From an uncultured Verrucomicrobiota bacterium (GTDB lineage: Bacteria; Verrucomicrobiota; Verrucomicrobiia; Opitutales; Opitutaceae): 64,000 bases of DNA. The stretch covers positions 1-64,000 of the forward strand of contig CAJXQX010000002.1 of assembly GCA_913058185.1 (NCBI GenBank), written 5' to 3'. The first letter of the stretch is position 1; each line of letters opens with the position of its first letter. Below the pieces are notes generated by a model. The model had not been told where the DNA came from, did no database searches, and saw only the letters and a list, made by a program, of their open reading frames with translations. Positions 1 to 9,320 of this stretch are shown piece after piece. Made by a program: the position numbers and the translations under genes.

Positions 1-1
1 T

Positions 2-1477
<1,476 letters not shown>

Positions 1478-1481
1478 TCTT

Positions 1482-2309
1482 ATGCCACTCATTCCCCTCG
1501 AGGACAATTTCGACGACGTCATCAACAAAGCCCAACTCGGGCTCAAAGTCTCCGATGAGGATTTAGCCAAGCGGGCTGAAATCAGCCTCGAAGACCTGAC
1601 CAAGGTAAAAGGCGGCGAACCTCTGCATGCCGTGATCCGACGCATCGCGCGTCATCTGCGACTGAACCCCAACGCGCTCGAAGCACTCGCTCGCAAGTCT
1701 TGGTATCCTGAGGTTCCGGTTTTCCCTCGCGGATTCGCGGCGTTCAACACGCCGTTTGAAGACATGACGGTGAACAGCTTCCTTATTTGGGATCCAAAAA
1801 CCAAAGAGGCGGTGGCATTCGATACCGGAGCATCAGCCGAGGCCATGTCGGATGTCGTGCGTAGCGACAAACTGAGACTCCAATACATCTTCATTACGCA
1901 CAATCACACGGATCACGTCGTAGCACTCGATGAGCTCTCTGAAGCGCACCCTCAGGCCGAAATCTGGTCGCATGAGCAGGAGCCTCTAGCCCATCCGAAG
2001 GCCCGATACTTCAAGGAAGGCGTTCACTTCCATGTTGGAGCACTCGACATCAAGACGGTCCTCACGCCCGGGCATTCCGTCGGTCAAACGACTTTCTTTG
2101 TCTCCGGACTGAGTTGGCCTTTGGCGGTGATTGGCGATTCCCTGTTTGCCTCATCCGTGGGGGGAAGTCCGACCAACTATTTGGTCCAATTGAAAAGTAA
2201 TCGGCAGAAAATATTCACCTTGCCGCGCGATACCGTGCTCGCCCCCGGACACGGTCCTCTCACGACCTTGTCGCAAGAGAAGAAACACAATCCGGTATTC
2301 TGTTACTGA
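1482..2309 (+). CDS. MBL-fold metallo-hydrolase with N-terminal helix-turn-helix-like segment
   Basis: A 275-residue protein. Residues about 1-65 resemble an XRE-type helix-turn-helix (LAKRAEISLEDLTKVKGG). The rest is a metallo-beta-lactamase fold with the zinc signature HNHTDH, a later PGHS histidine, the bridging aspartate in IGDSLF, and a terminal PGHGP. This matches glyoxalase II-like or related thioester hydrolases; the substrate is unknown. I chose the ATG at 1482, 4 bp after the isocitrate dehydrogenase stop. The longer frame from 1362 would overlap that gene by over 100 bp and adds sequence that looks like an out-of-frame copy of it. The DNA-binding-like N-terminus with a hydrolase is unusual; it may only be a helical extension. 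No signal peptide is seen, so it should be cytoplasmic. Confidence 0.85.
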   Translation: MPLIPLEDNFDDVINKAQLGLKVSDEDLAKRAEISLEDLTKVKGGEPLHAVIRRIARHLRLNPNALEALARKSWYPEVPVFPRGFAAFNTPFEDMTVNSFLIWDPKTKEAVAFDTGASAEAMSDVVRSDKLRLQYIFITHNHTDHVVALDELSEAHPQAEIWSHEQEPLAHPKARYFKEGVHFHVGALDIKTVLTPGHSVGQTTFFVSGLSWPLAVIGDSLFASSVGGSPTNYLVQLKSNRQKIFTLPRDTVLAPGHGPLTTLSQEKKHNPVFCY

Positions 2310-2373
2310 TCTCCATCACGTTGGCATCGAACCCAATGGGCCCATTTAGGCCTATTGCTCAAGAAGGAATATG

Positions 2374-2391
2374 AGGGGGAAATCCCCCCTT
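2374..2391. promoter_or_regulatory. G/C-run dyad upstream of the sensor kinase
   Basis: AGGGGGAAATCCCCCC forms a short dyad about 45 bp before the kinase start, in the 124-bp gap after the MBL gene. The order is G-run then C-run, the reverse of the CCCC-N7-GGGG element found upstream of the sulfatase operons. It could be a weak terminator for the upstream pair (the following bases TTTAGGTTAG are only partly T-rich) or a regulatory site. Confidence 0.35.
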
Positions 2392-2433
2392 TAGGTTAGA
2401 CTCATTCATCAACCTAAGGCTACGATTAGACCA

Positions 2434-3970
2434 ATGAGCGAATTCTTCCAGCGCAAGATCGCGGTGATTCTGGCTTTGGCTCTCAGCCTAGCAGTTTCAC
2501 TCATCGTGCTGGCTACCGATACCGAGCTGCGTGATCGCCTCGGAATGACCTACTGGATTCTGGGTCTCGCGATCATTGGATCCATTCTACTGGTTCTGGC
2601 GGGATATGTTTGGGATCGCACCATGATGGACCGGTTACGCGAAGTTAATCGGAACGCTAAGCAGCAAGCGGATCTCGCGGCCAAGGAAACTGATTCCTCT
2701 TCGACCGATGACGACGAAGATTTCGCTCTCGAGCAGGACGAAATCATGGGAGTTGCCCGCCAAATCGAGCGAATGGCGAAAAGTTTGCAAAAAATGGAGA
2801 CAAGTTACCGAGGCATTGTAGAGGATCAGGTTGATCTAATCTGTCGCTATAAGAGCAACGGCTTCCTGACTTTTACCAATTCCTCTTATTCAAAGTTTCT
2901 CGGTAAGAAACGGAGCGAACTCGTAGGACAGCGGTTCCCCATTTTTGACCTCGGCTACCCCAAACGGGACATCCAGGGAAACTTACCCGATCGAGCTTCG
3001 TTCGAAGTCGAATTAGTCCCCATTGATAGCGCCGACACCGTGAGCTACCAATGGACTCATCGGCGCCATCAAATCTTCCACGGGGACTATCCTAGAATAT
3101 CAGGCGGTCGGCCACGACATCAGTGATCGGAAAGCAGCCGAAACCGCGCTGATCGAAGCCAAAGAAGCTGCCGAATCCGCCGATCGCGCCAAAAGTGAAT
3201 TTCTCGCGGCGGTGAGTCATGAAGTGCGCACTCCGATCAACGCGGTCATTGGGTTTTCCAAACTTCTCCGTGATTCGCCCCTGATCAAGGATCAGGATGA
3301 GTATGTTTCTAACATCCATAAGAGCGGAGTCTCCATCGAAGGGTTGATCGCGGACATCCTCGATGTATCGCGACTGGAAGCCGGTCAGTTGGAAATTGAG
3401 CATTCACCTTTTTTCCCTCGAGAGAGCATCAACGATCTAACCGAGTATTTTGCGGCCGCCGTGAAGAAGGCCACTCTGAAGCTCACGATGAAAGTGGATC
3501 CAGGCGTTCCGATCTTTATCAACGGAGATCAAACCAGATTCCGGCAGCTGCTCATGAACGTCGTGGATAATGCGATCAAGTTCACGGAGCGCGGTGGGGT
3601 TGACGTAAAAATCAACTGCGCGCGATCCTCCGAAGTCGACTCCGAAGGTCTGTGCGGACTGCGCTTGTTCGTAGAAGTGGCGGACACGGGAATTGGGATC
3701 CCGGCAAACCGAATCACGGAGCTGTTCAAGCCATTCAATCAGATGGATTCATCCAGCACCCGCCGTCGTGGAGGCACCGGATTGGGTTTAGTGATTTCCA
3801 AGCGCCTCTGCGAACTCATGGGAGGCGCCATCTCAGTCGACAGCACCCCTGGAGTGGGCTCGACTTTTCGTTTCAGTTTGGCGTTGAGCTACCAAAAAGG
3901 TGATTCTCAATCGCCCATCGAGTATCCCAATTCGAACCCAGGGCTGCCGCCCTCTTCCTCACTGGCTTGA
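2434..3970 (+). pseudogene. PAS-domain membrane sensor histidine kinase, disrupted by a one-base frameshift
   Basis: The first frame (2434-3126) has two transmembrane helices (about residues 8-27 and 37-58), an acidic linker and a PAS domain, and then runs out of frame. The frame one base over resumes with the normal PAS/PAC end (LEYQAVGHDISDRKAAE), a coiled linker, the H-box SEFLAAVSHEVRTPINAV, the N-box NVVDNAIKFTERGG, the G1 box DTGIGIP and the G2 box GGTGLGL. Removing one base at about 3064 (CGGCGCC run) restores WTHR-AIKSSTG and one continuous kinase of about 511 residues. The ATP-binding and phospho-acceptor motifs are intact, so the loss is recent or is a sequencing error. A second start inside the first frame would make a soluble kinase fragment, which I consider unlikely. 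No receiver domain or adjacent regulator is seen. Confidence 0.85.
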
Positions 3971-4058
3971 GGCCACAACTCACGAGAGTTGAAGCATTTT
4001 GATTTCCGGACTTGCGCGAACTCGGGAATCCTTGCAACTTCCGCCTTCCGTTAAAGAC

Positions 4059-4132
4059 GGCGCGGTCGCCAAGTGGTAAGGCCGAGCTCTGCAAAAGCTC
4101 TATCGGCGGTTCGATTCCGCCCCGCGCCTCCA
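4059..4132 (+). tRNA. tRNA-Cys (anticodon GCA)
   Basis: A 74-nt cloverleaf can be drawn. The acceptor stem is GGCGCGG/CCGCGCC. The D arm is GCCAAGTGGTAAGGC. The anticodon arm is GAGCT-CTGCAAA-AGCTC, with GCA in the loop. The T arm is GGCGG-TTCGATT-CCGCC. The discriminator base is U followed by an encoded CCA. U73 and GCA are identity elements of tRNA-Cys. It sits at the border between the core-like genes and the long run of polysaccharide genes, which is a common setting for island insertion. I saw no second copy of its 3' end in the window. Confidence 0.96.
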
Positions 4133-4160
4133 ACGTATAATCGAAATCGATTATACGTTG
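4131..4160. repeat. Perfect 14-bp-arm hairpin abutting the tRNA-Cys 3' end
   Basis: CAACGTATAATCGA and its exact complement are separated by only two A's, starting inside the tRNA CCA. No T-run follows on the plus strand, so it is not a standard intrinsic terminator. It may act in 3' processing or as a recombination or protein-binding site. A second short hairpin (CCGAC-TC-GTCGG, 4166-4177) follows directly. Confidence 0.7.
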
Positions 4161-4177
4161 TCTCGCCGACTCGTCGG

Positions 4178-4484
4178 TCTCGCCTTGTTGCCCCATCCAA
4201 TGCTAAGCGAAAAGAAAGTGCGGCCTTGCAGCCTATTTCACTGACCGCGCACCAGGCCACACATTCCATCGAATTCAAGGTTCTCAACAGACCTCAAAAC
4301 GGACCCAAAAGTGGATTCAAAAACATGACTAAGCAGGAGTAGATCCGTCTTAGTCACAACCAACGGACAACCCATTATTCCTACAGATCACGCCGAGAGA
4401 CGGTCCGTGGAAGCGGGAATGGATTTAAGTTCGAGCGAAGGCGCTGAATTTAGCTTCAAGAGGAGGCCAACCGGAACGAAGCGA
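4178..4484. other. Intergenic region between tRNA-Cys and the first sulfatase
   Basis: No gene, RNA or repeat that I can support. The short frames here are low-quality and overlap the tRNA or the antisense of the sulfatase. This is the 3' side of both flanking units, so no promoter is expected for them. Confidence 0.5.
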
Positions 4485-6026
4485 TCATTTCCAGATCTTG
4501 ATTGTCGCGACATCATTGCGCGCGGGCGGACCATCGGTACTGCGACCGTTTTTCACGTAAGCTGTGAGTTGCGCGAGCAGTCGGGACGCCACTTTAGGGT
4601 GTTTTTCGTAGAGATTGGTGGTTTCACCGGGATCCGCCTCCATATCGTAGAGTTGGGCTTTTGGATCAGTTTCCGACATAGCCTGTTCCCGCGGTGCCGT
4701 CCAGCCACCGGAACTCTTCGCGAGCAGGAGCTTCCACTTGCCCTCGCGATAAGCGAAATGCCCGGAAATCGAGTGATGAATGATTCCTTTACGCTCGGTA
4801 ACGATCTCCTGCCCTTTCAGAGCGGGTAAGAAGCTCACGCTGTCTTCGCCGACATTCCCGGGCAGTTCGGCCCCCACGATCTCAGCGCTGGTCGCCATAA
4901 AATCGGTGAGACAAATCAGGGCGTCGTTCAGTGCCCCCGGCTTCACTTGGCCGGGCCATCTCACGATAAACGGAACCCGGTGACCGCCGTCCCAAAGATC
5001 GGCTTTGGAGCCACGAAACTGTGCACTGGGAAAATGGCCCTGGGCGTTGAGATCATCAAATTTCGCCTGCGGCGAACACCCATTGTCACTGGAGACAATC
5101 ACCAGTGTGTTGTCCGCCAAATCCGCATCTTCGAGTGCTTGCAAGATTTGGCCGATAACCGCGTCGGTCTGCATCATGAAGTCAGCATAGGGTCCCAGTC
5201 CGCTCTTCCCCTGCCATGCCGGCGTGGGCAGAATGGGAGTGTGCGGCGAGGCCAGCGGAATGTAGGTAAAGAATGGCTGCGAGGCATCCTGTTGGAGAAT
5301 ATATTCCACGGATTTCTCACCCACATCGACCAACACATCGATGGCCTCAAAATCGGGCGCGGCGGCGCCATCGCGTCCGGGATGAAATTCTTTTTCGACC
5401 GTGCCTTCGCCAACGAAGCGGTCGTCCTGAATGTAGATGTAGGGCGTCATGTCCAGCGAAGCGGAAATCCCAAAAAATGTATCGAAACCAAGATCAACCG
5501 GCCCGCCGGTGATTCGACCTTTCCAGTCAACATTGCTCAGCCCCCGCCGAGGCGTTTCTTTCCCGTCTACCGTGGGGATGTGCAATCCGAGATGCCACTT
5601 CCCAAATAGGGCCGTCTTATACCCCTCTTGTCGGAGCATTCCGGCCACCGTCATCCGGCCGGTGGGAATAATCGGCGAGCTGTAGCCCCAGGTTACGCCC
5701 GACTGGAGACTGCTGCGCCAGTTGTAGCGGCCCGTCAGCAGTCCGTAGCGCGTAGGCGTGCAAACCGATGAGCTGGTATGCGCATCGGTAAAAACCATGC
5801 CTTCGGCGGCGAGCCGATCCATGTGCGGTGTCTTAATTTTGCCGCGCTCGGGATTGAGCACCTGCACATCGCCGTAGCCCATGTCGTCGGCGAGAATAAA
5901 GACGATGTTGGGCCGCGATGTCTCCAGAGACTTTTCCGTCGCCCGGATCGAAGAGAAAGTGAATAAACCCAGTCCCAAAAAGACCACGCTCCGTAATGCA
6001 ATTTTGCAGAGATTTAAATTTGTCAT
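4485..6026 (-). CDS. Secreted type I sulfatase (CTPTR active site)
   Basis: A 513-residue arylsulfatase-family enzyme that would remove ester sulfate from a carbohydrate in the periplasm or outside. A signal peptide (MTNLNLCKIALRSVVFLGLG...) is followed by RPNIVFILADDMGYGD, with two metal-binding aspartates. The formylglycine motif C-T-P-T-R has its cysteine near residue 89, then GKWHLG and SSDNG. The ATG at 6026 was chosen because it starts the signal peptide; the frame extends upstream to 6314 through sequence with no coding character. A formylglycine-generating enzyme is needed for maturation and is not in the window. The gene is alone in its unit and has a CCCC-N7-GGGG dyad about 240 bp upstream. 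Family assignment is certain; the substrate is unknown. Confidence 0.95.
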   Translation of the reverse strand: MTNLNLCKIALRSVVFLGLGLFTFSSIRATEKSLETSRPNIVFILADDMGYGDVQVLNPERGKIKTPHMDRLAAEGMVFTDAHTSSSVCTPTRYGLLTGRYNWRSSLQSGVTWGYSSPIIPTGRMTVAGMLRQEGYKTALFGKWHLGLHIPTVDGKETPRRGLSNVDWKGRITGGPVDLGFDTFFGISASLDMTPYIYIQDDRFVGEGTVEKEFHPGRDGAAAPDFEAIDVLVDVGEKSVEYILQQDASQPFFTYIPLASPHTPILPTPAWQGKSGLGPYADFMMQTDAVIGQILQALEDADLADNTLVIVSSDNGCSPQAKFDDLNAQGHFPSAQFRGSKADLWDGGHRVPFIVRWPGQVKPGALNDALICLTDFMATSAEIVGAELPGNVGEDSVSFLPALKGQEIVTERKGIIHHSISGHFAYREGKWKLLLAKSSGGWTAPREQAMSETDPKAQLYDMEADPGETTNLYEKHPKVASRLLAQLTAYVKNGRSTDGPPARNDVATIKIWK

Positions 6027-6262
6027 GAGGTTTCCAGTTTTACTCGGTCGCCGAAGAATATGCGCCGGTAGAGTTGAGCGTGAAGGGTAGATATTTTGCC
6101 ACCAACGATTATTCAGAAGTTCGATCAGCTCCGTTGGTGCCGCTGACCGCCAATCGAAGTCGAAAATATCACACCCCTTTGCCCTTCGCCACCCTCCAAT
6201 CATGTGGTGAGGTAGAAAACACGGCGTTTCGTCACCATCCGCCACTGTCCAACCCCCTCCCG

Positions 6263-6279
6263 CCCCCTGAAAACGGGGT
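6263..6279. promoter_or_regulatory. CCCC-N7-GGGG dyad, site 1
   Basis: CCCCTGAAAACGGGG, preceded by one further C. On the opposite strand it reads AACCCCGTTTTCAGGGGGC, which agrees at 15 of 19 positions with the site at 52413. It lies about 240 bp upstream of the sulfatase start at 6026, in a non-coding stretch. Confidence 0.55.
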
Positions 6280-6374
6280 TTCAGTTTCTTAAAACCCTGA
6301 CCTACGCCAACCACAACGCTACACCCACCCTCTAACCGAGGTTATCTGTATCGGGGAGTGAGGTAGCGATCGCA

Positions 6375-6432
6375 GGTAGGGACGTCCTGTCTCGCCAAAG
6401 CCTTAGCTACGGCAAGACAGACCGACCCTACC
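6375..6432. repeat. REP-like imperfect palindrome
   Basis: Arms of 22 bases beginning GGTAGGG and ending CCCTACC pair at 18 of 22 positions around the centre AAAGCCTTAGCTAC. It lies between the stop of the second sulfatase (6465) and the promoter region of the first. The same GGTAGGG lead occurs at 33605. Such dispersed palindromes are common between genes in Opitutales; the copy number genome-wide cannot be seen here. The rest of the 6027-6464 gap holds only the dyad listed separately. Confidence 0.6.
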
Positions 6433-6464
6433 TTTTAAGCCGAAGATTATCCCGGAATGGGAAA

Positions 6465-7901
6465 CTACTTTTTGGGCAAGTCTTGGTAGTCCGATGCGGC
6501 GATGGAAGACATCGGGTCACCGAGATAGTCCATGTGCATTTCGAGTTGGCCACGGAGCTTTTTTAACTTGGCTGCATGTTTGGAATCTCCGGCCAAATCT
6601 TTCATCTCCTGCGGATCTTTCGCGAGATTGAAGAGGCGGATCACGCCCGCCGTGGGATAGGCGATAATCTTCCAGTCACCCTTGATGAGCATGCGTTGCT
6701 TGCCGATGTAAGAACCGTAGATCTCGTCATAGTGCGGCGCCGAATCGTCCTTCAACTGAGGCACCAAACTCTTAAAATCGACGCCATCAAGTGAAGCCCC
6801 GGCCAAGTCCAACGACGTGGCCATCAGATCTTGGACATAAATCGGCGTATCATTTTTAGAACCGGGTTTGATCTTCGGGCCGACCATCAAGAACGGCACC
6901 CGCACGCTGTGATCATATTGATTCTGCTTCCCCACTAGCCCGTGGTGACCCACGGACAAACCATGGTCGGCGGAGAAAATAACGTAGGTATTGTCGGCCT
7001 TTCCAGAGGCTTCCAGGGCCGCAAGAATGCGACCGATCTGGTCGTCCATATGCGTGATGATCGCGAAGTATTCCTGTCGATTGACCTTCACCGCGTATTC
7101 CGTGCGCGGATATGGCATCAAGCGTTCGTCTCTTAGGTTCTTGCCGCAAATCTCTTCGGCATAAGGATATTCCTCCAAGAAGCTCACGGGCATCTTAATC
7201 CGGTCGAGAGGATAGCGGTCCACATATTCCTTCGGAGCCTGACGGGGATCGTGGGGCGCGTTAAAGGCGAGATACATGAAGAAGGGATTTTCTTCTCCGG
7301 CCGCTTGCTCGAGAAATTCGACCCCGTTGTCGCCGACAACTTCGCTCCAATGTTTACCGCCCTCCCAAAAGCCGCCGTGTTCGGTGTCCCAGGGCTTCCA
7401 GCCCGCGGCGTAATCCGCCTCATCCTTGGGTCGATTATAACCCACGGGGACCTGATTCGGCATGCCGCCACGAATGTGTTTCGACACATCAAAAATTTCC
7501 GGGACCTTGGCTTTGACGTGCCATTTCCCGGTCATGTAGGTCCGGTAGCCGGCTTGGCTCATGCGCTGCGACCAGAAACGATTCTCGCCCACGTAGGCAT
7601 CCAGGTTTGCGGCCCGCGCCGTCCAGATGGATTTGCCGGTGTTCATCATCGTCCGGCTGGCCACACAGATCGCGCCATTCCAGCCACCCATATTGTAGGC
7701 GTGGGTGAAATTGACCCCACGGTCGGCCAGTCGGTCCAAGTTCGGCGTATCGATATCCAACATATCCGCGGCCCCCAGTGCCTCGTAACTCATGTCATCC
7801 GCGAAGATGAAAAGGACATTGGGTTGGGACGGTTTACTCTCAGCGACCACGGCAGAGAGAATAACAGCCGCCGTCAGGGAGATGAAGGAACGGATATTCA
7901 T
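6465..7901 (-). CDS. Secreted type I sulfatase (CVASR active site)
   Basis: A 478-residue sulfatase: signal peptide MNIRSFISLTAAVILSAVVA, metal site NVLFIFADDMSYEALG, formylglycine motif C-V-A-S-R with cysteine near residue 79, MTGKWHVK, and FSADHGLSVGHHGLVGK in the C-terminal half. The C-x-A-S-R form is less usual than C-x-P-S-R and is shared only with the sulfatase at 43558, so the two may act on a different sulfate position. The frame extends to a TTG at 7925; the ATG at 7901 begins the signal peptide. It follows the DUF6786-like gene after 65 bp and is probably its operon partner. Confidence 0.93.
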   Translation of the reverse strand: MNIRSFISLTAAVILSAVVAESKPSQPNVLFIFADDMSYEALGAADMLDIDTPNLDRLADRGVNFTHAYNMGGWNGAICVASRTMMNTGKSIWTARAANLDAYVGENRFWSQRMSQAGYRTYMTGKWHVKAKVPEIFDVSKHIRGGMPNQVPVGYNRPKDEADYAAGWKPWDTEHGGFWEGGKHWSEVVGDNGVEFLEQAAGEENPFFMYLAFNAPHDPRQAPKEYVDRYPLDRIKMPVSFLEEYPYAEEICGKNLRDERLMPYPRTEYAVKVNRQEYFAIITHMDDQIGRILAALEASGKADNTYVIFSADHGLSVGHHGLVGKQNQYDHSVRVPFLMVGPKIKPGSKNDTPIYVQDLMATSLDLAGASLDGVDFKSLVPQLKDDSAPHYDEIYGSYIGKQRMLIKGDWKIIAYPTAGVIRLFNLAKDPQEMKDLAGDSKHAAKLKKLRGQLEMHMDYLGDPMSSIAASDYQDLPKK

Positions 7902-7966
7902 AGGGTTAAGTTTAAGGGGAAGCAAACGAACCAGACTACAACACCAGCGGTGAATCTATTAACCGA

Positions 7967-9211
7967 TCAAAAACTGGTTTTAATCGTCTCGAGACTCACG
8001 CCCAAAAGATGCTGGGCAATGGGATCCAAGTCGGCTTCGGATCCTTGAAGATGAAGCGTGCGTTGGATGTGGGTCATGGCCTCACCCGGCTGCAATGCGG
8101 CGGCAGGCGAAGAGGTTTCTAACTCGTAGAAGGGCCCCAATGGCGGTGCTCCCGGTTCGGGTGAGCCGTCATTATAGGAGTTAATCACGTCTCCCTGGTA
8201 AGGTTTCTCCTGCAACTCCCATGCGGAATTCACAAAACCCTTGGGAGCAGGCTGCAAATTGTAGGTCACGAGCGTGAGCACGCGGCCGTCGGCATCGTAA
8301 CTCCCCGCAATGCCCTGCGAACGCTCCGGGCTGATCCCAATCTTCCCGCGTCGCGTGCCATCGCCTTTGAAGAACAAGACGTCTTCTTCCACCCGGAGAT
8401 ACTCTGCGGGCACTTTGCCGAAATAGTCGTCCTTCACTTTGGGACCAAGCGCAGATTCTGGCCCCGCTTTGAAGGGGATCACCACCGTCGTTCTCGGCGC
8501 GGGGTTATACATGCCCAGGATCCAAATAGACGGTAGCCCCGTCTCGGCCATCCAGGCTTGGTCGCCCCGATTGATCAGCCGATTATCCGTCTCGTAGGCC
8601 ACGGTGCGGATCCCAGTTGGCAGCTTGGTTCCCACGACTTCCTCCACCGCGCTGTCATCCAAGAGGCGCACGGTGCGTCTGATGCCCATGTTGAAAACCG
8701 TTCCGCTGTAGTTCTGCAATTCGCACTCATGCTGAAATACCGCGGTATCCGCCGTGCGGCTCACCAATTCGAACGCATCCGTGTCGATGGCAGCCGGCGT
8801 TCGCCAGTCGCTAAAATCGAACTTCGTCCCCGGTTTGAAATACAGCGCAAACTGTCCACCTTCCGGTCCCAACCAAAAGCGTTCCTCGCCGCCGAAGATG
8901 TAGATGTGCTCCTCCAGAGTTCCTGCTCTTTCCTCCGCGGAAAGAAACCCCTTTTCGATCACGGGACGATTAATCCAACCGAAACTCGGTCCCGTGGCGC
9001 GATCGAAGGTGCTCGTCATCACCCGCCCCTGATAAGCCGGTGCGAGAGCCACCGCCGCATCGCCGCGTGACAATAGCACGATGTCGGTGTGGGCTTTCAA
9101 AAACGATTCATCATCAGCGAATCCAACCGTGCGTGAACTCGCAGTGGAGGACCCAGGGGCAGCGTGAACAGTCATGGTCAGCAAAAAGATGACGGGGATA
9201 TATTTAATCAT
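7967..9211 (-). CDS. Secreted protein resembling DUF6786
   Basis: A 414-residue exported protein of unknown function. The signal peptide is MIKYIPVIFLLTMTVHA. It is rich in beta-strand and aromatic residues, with repeated short segments such as EEHIYIFGGEERFWLGPEGGQ and FGWINRP. This pattern resembles DUF6786 proteins of Verrucomicrobia and Bacteroidota; I name that family from memory and cannot test it. The fold may be related to aldose-epimerase-like beta-sandwiches, which is inference. The ATG at 9211 starts the signal peptide; an upstream in-frame ATG at 9262 adds a non-hydrophobic leader. It sits 109 bp after the large PVC cytochrome gene and 65 bp before a sulfatase, so it is part of the same utilisation unit. 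Confidence 0.65.
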   Translation of the reverse strand: MIKYIPVIFLLTMTVHAAPGSSTASSRTVGFADDESFLKAHTDIVLLSRGDAAVALAPAYQGRVMTSTFDRATGPSFGWINRPVIEKGFLSAEERAGTLEEHIYIFGGEERFWLGPEGGQFALYFKPGTKFDFSDWRTPAAIDTDAFELVSRTADTAVFQHECELQNYSGTVFNMGIRRTVRLLDDSAVEEVVGTKLPTGIRTVAYETDNRLINRGDQAWMAETGLPSIWILGMYNPAPRTTVVIPFKAGPESALGPKVKDDYFGKVPAEYLRVEEDVLFFKGDGTRRGKIGISPERSQGIAGSYDADGRVLTLVTYNLQPAPKGFVNSAWELQEKPYQGDVINSYNDGSPEPGAPPLGPFYELETSSPAAALQPGEAMTHIQRTLHLQGSEADLDPIAQHLLGVSLETIKTSF

Positions 9212-9320
9212 CGAGAGGATTTGAGGAAACTCAGAGAGTGCTGGAGGAGAATCAGCATGCAAATCCCGGCACCTAAAGCCACCGCAGATCAGAGTTCAGT
9301 GAAGTGGGTCCGCGGTTAAA

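Noticed and set aside
2374-2391. G/C dyad before the sensor kinase as a member of the CCCC-N7-GGGG family
   Set aside because: The runs are in the opposite order (G first) and the spacer is three bases, so it does not fit.
4407-4829. Plus-strand frame of 140 codons across the 3' end of the first sulfatase
   Set aside because: Antisense shadow with no homology that I recognise.
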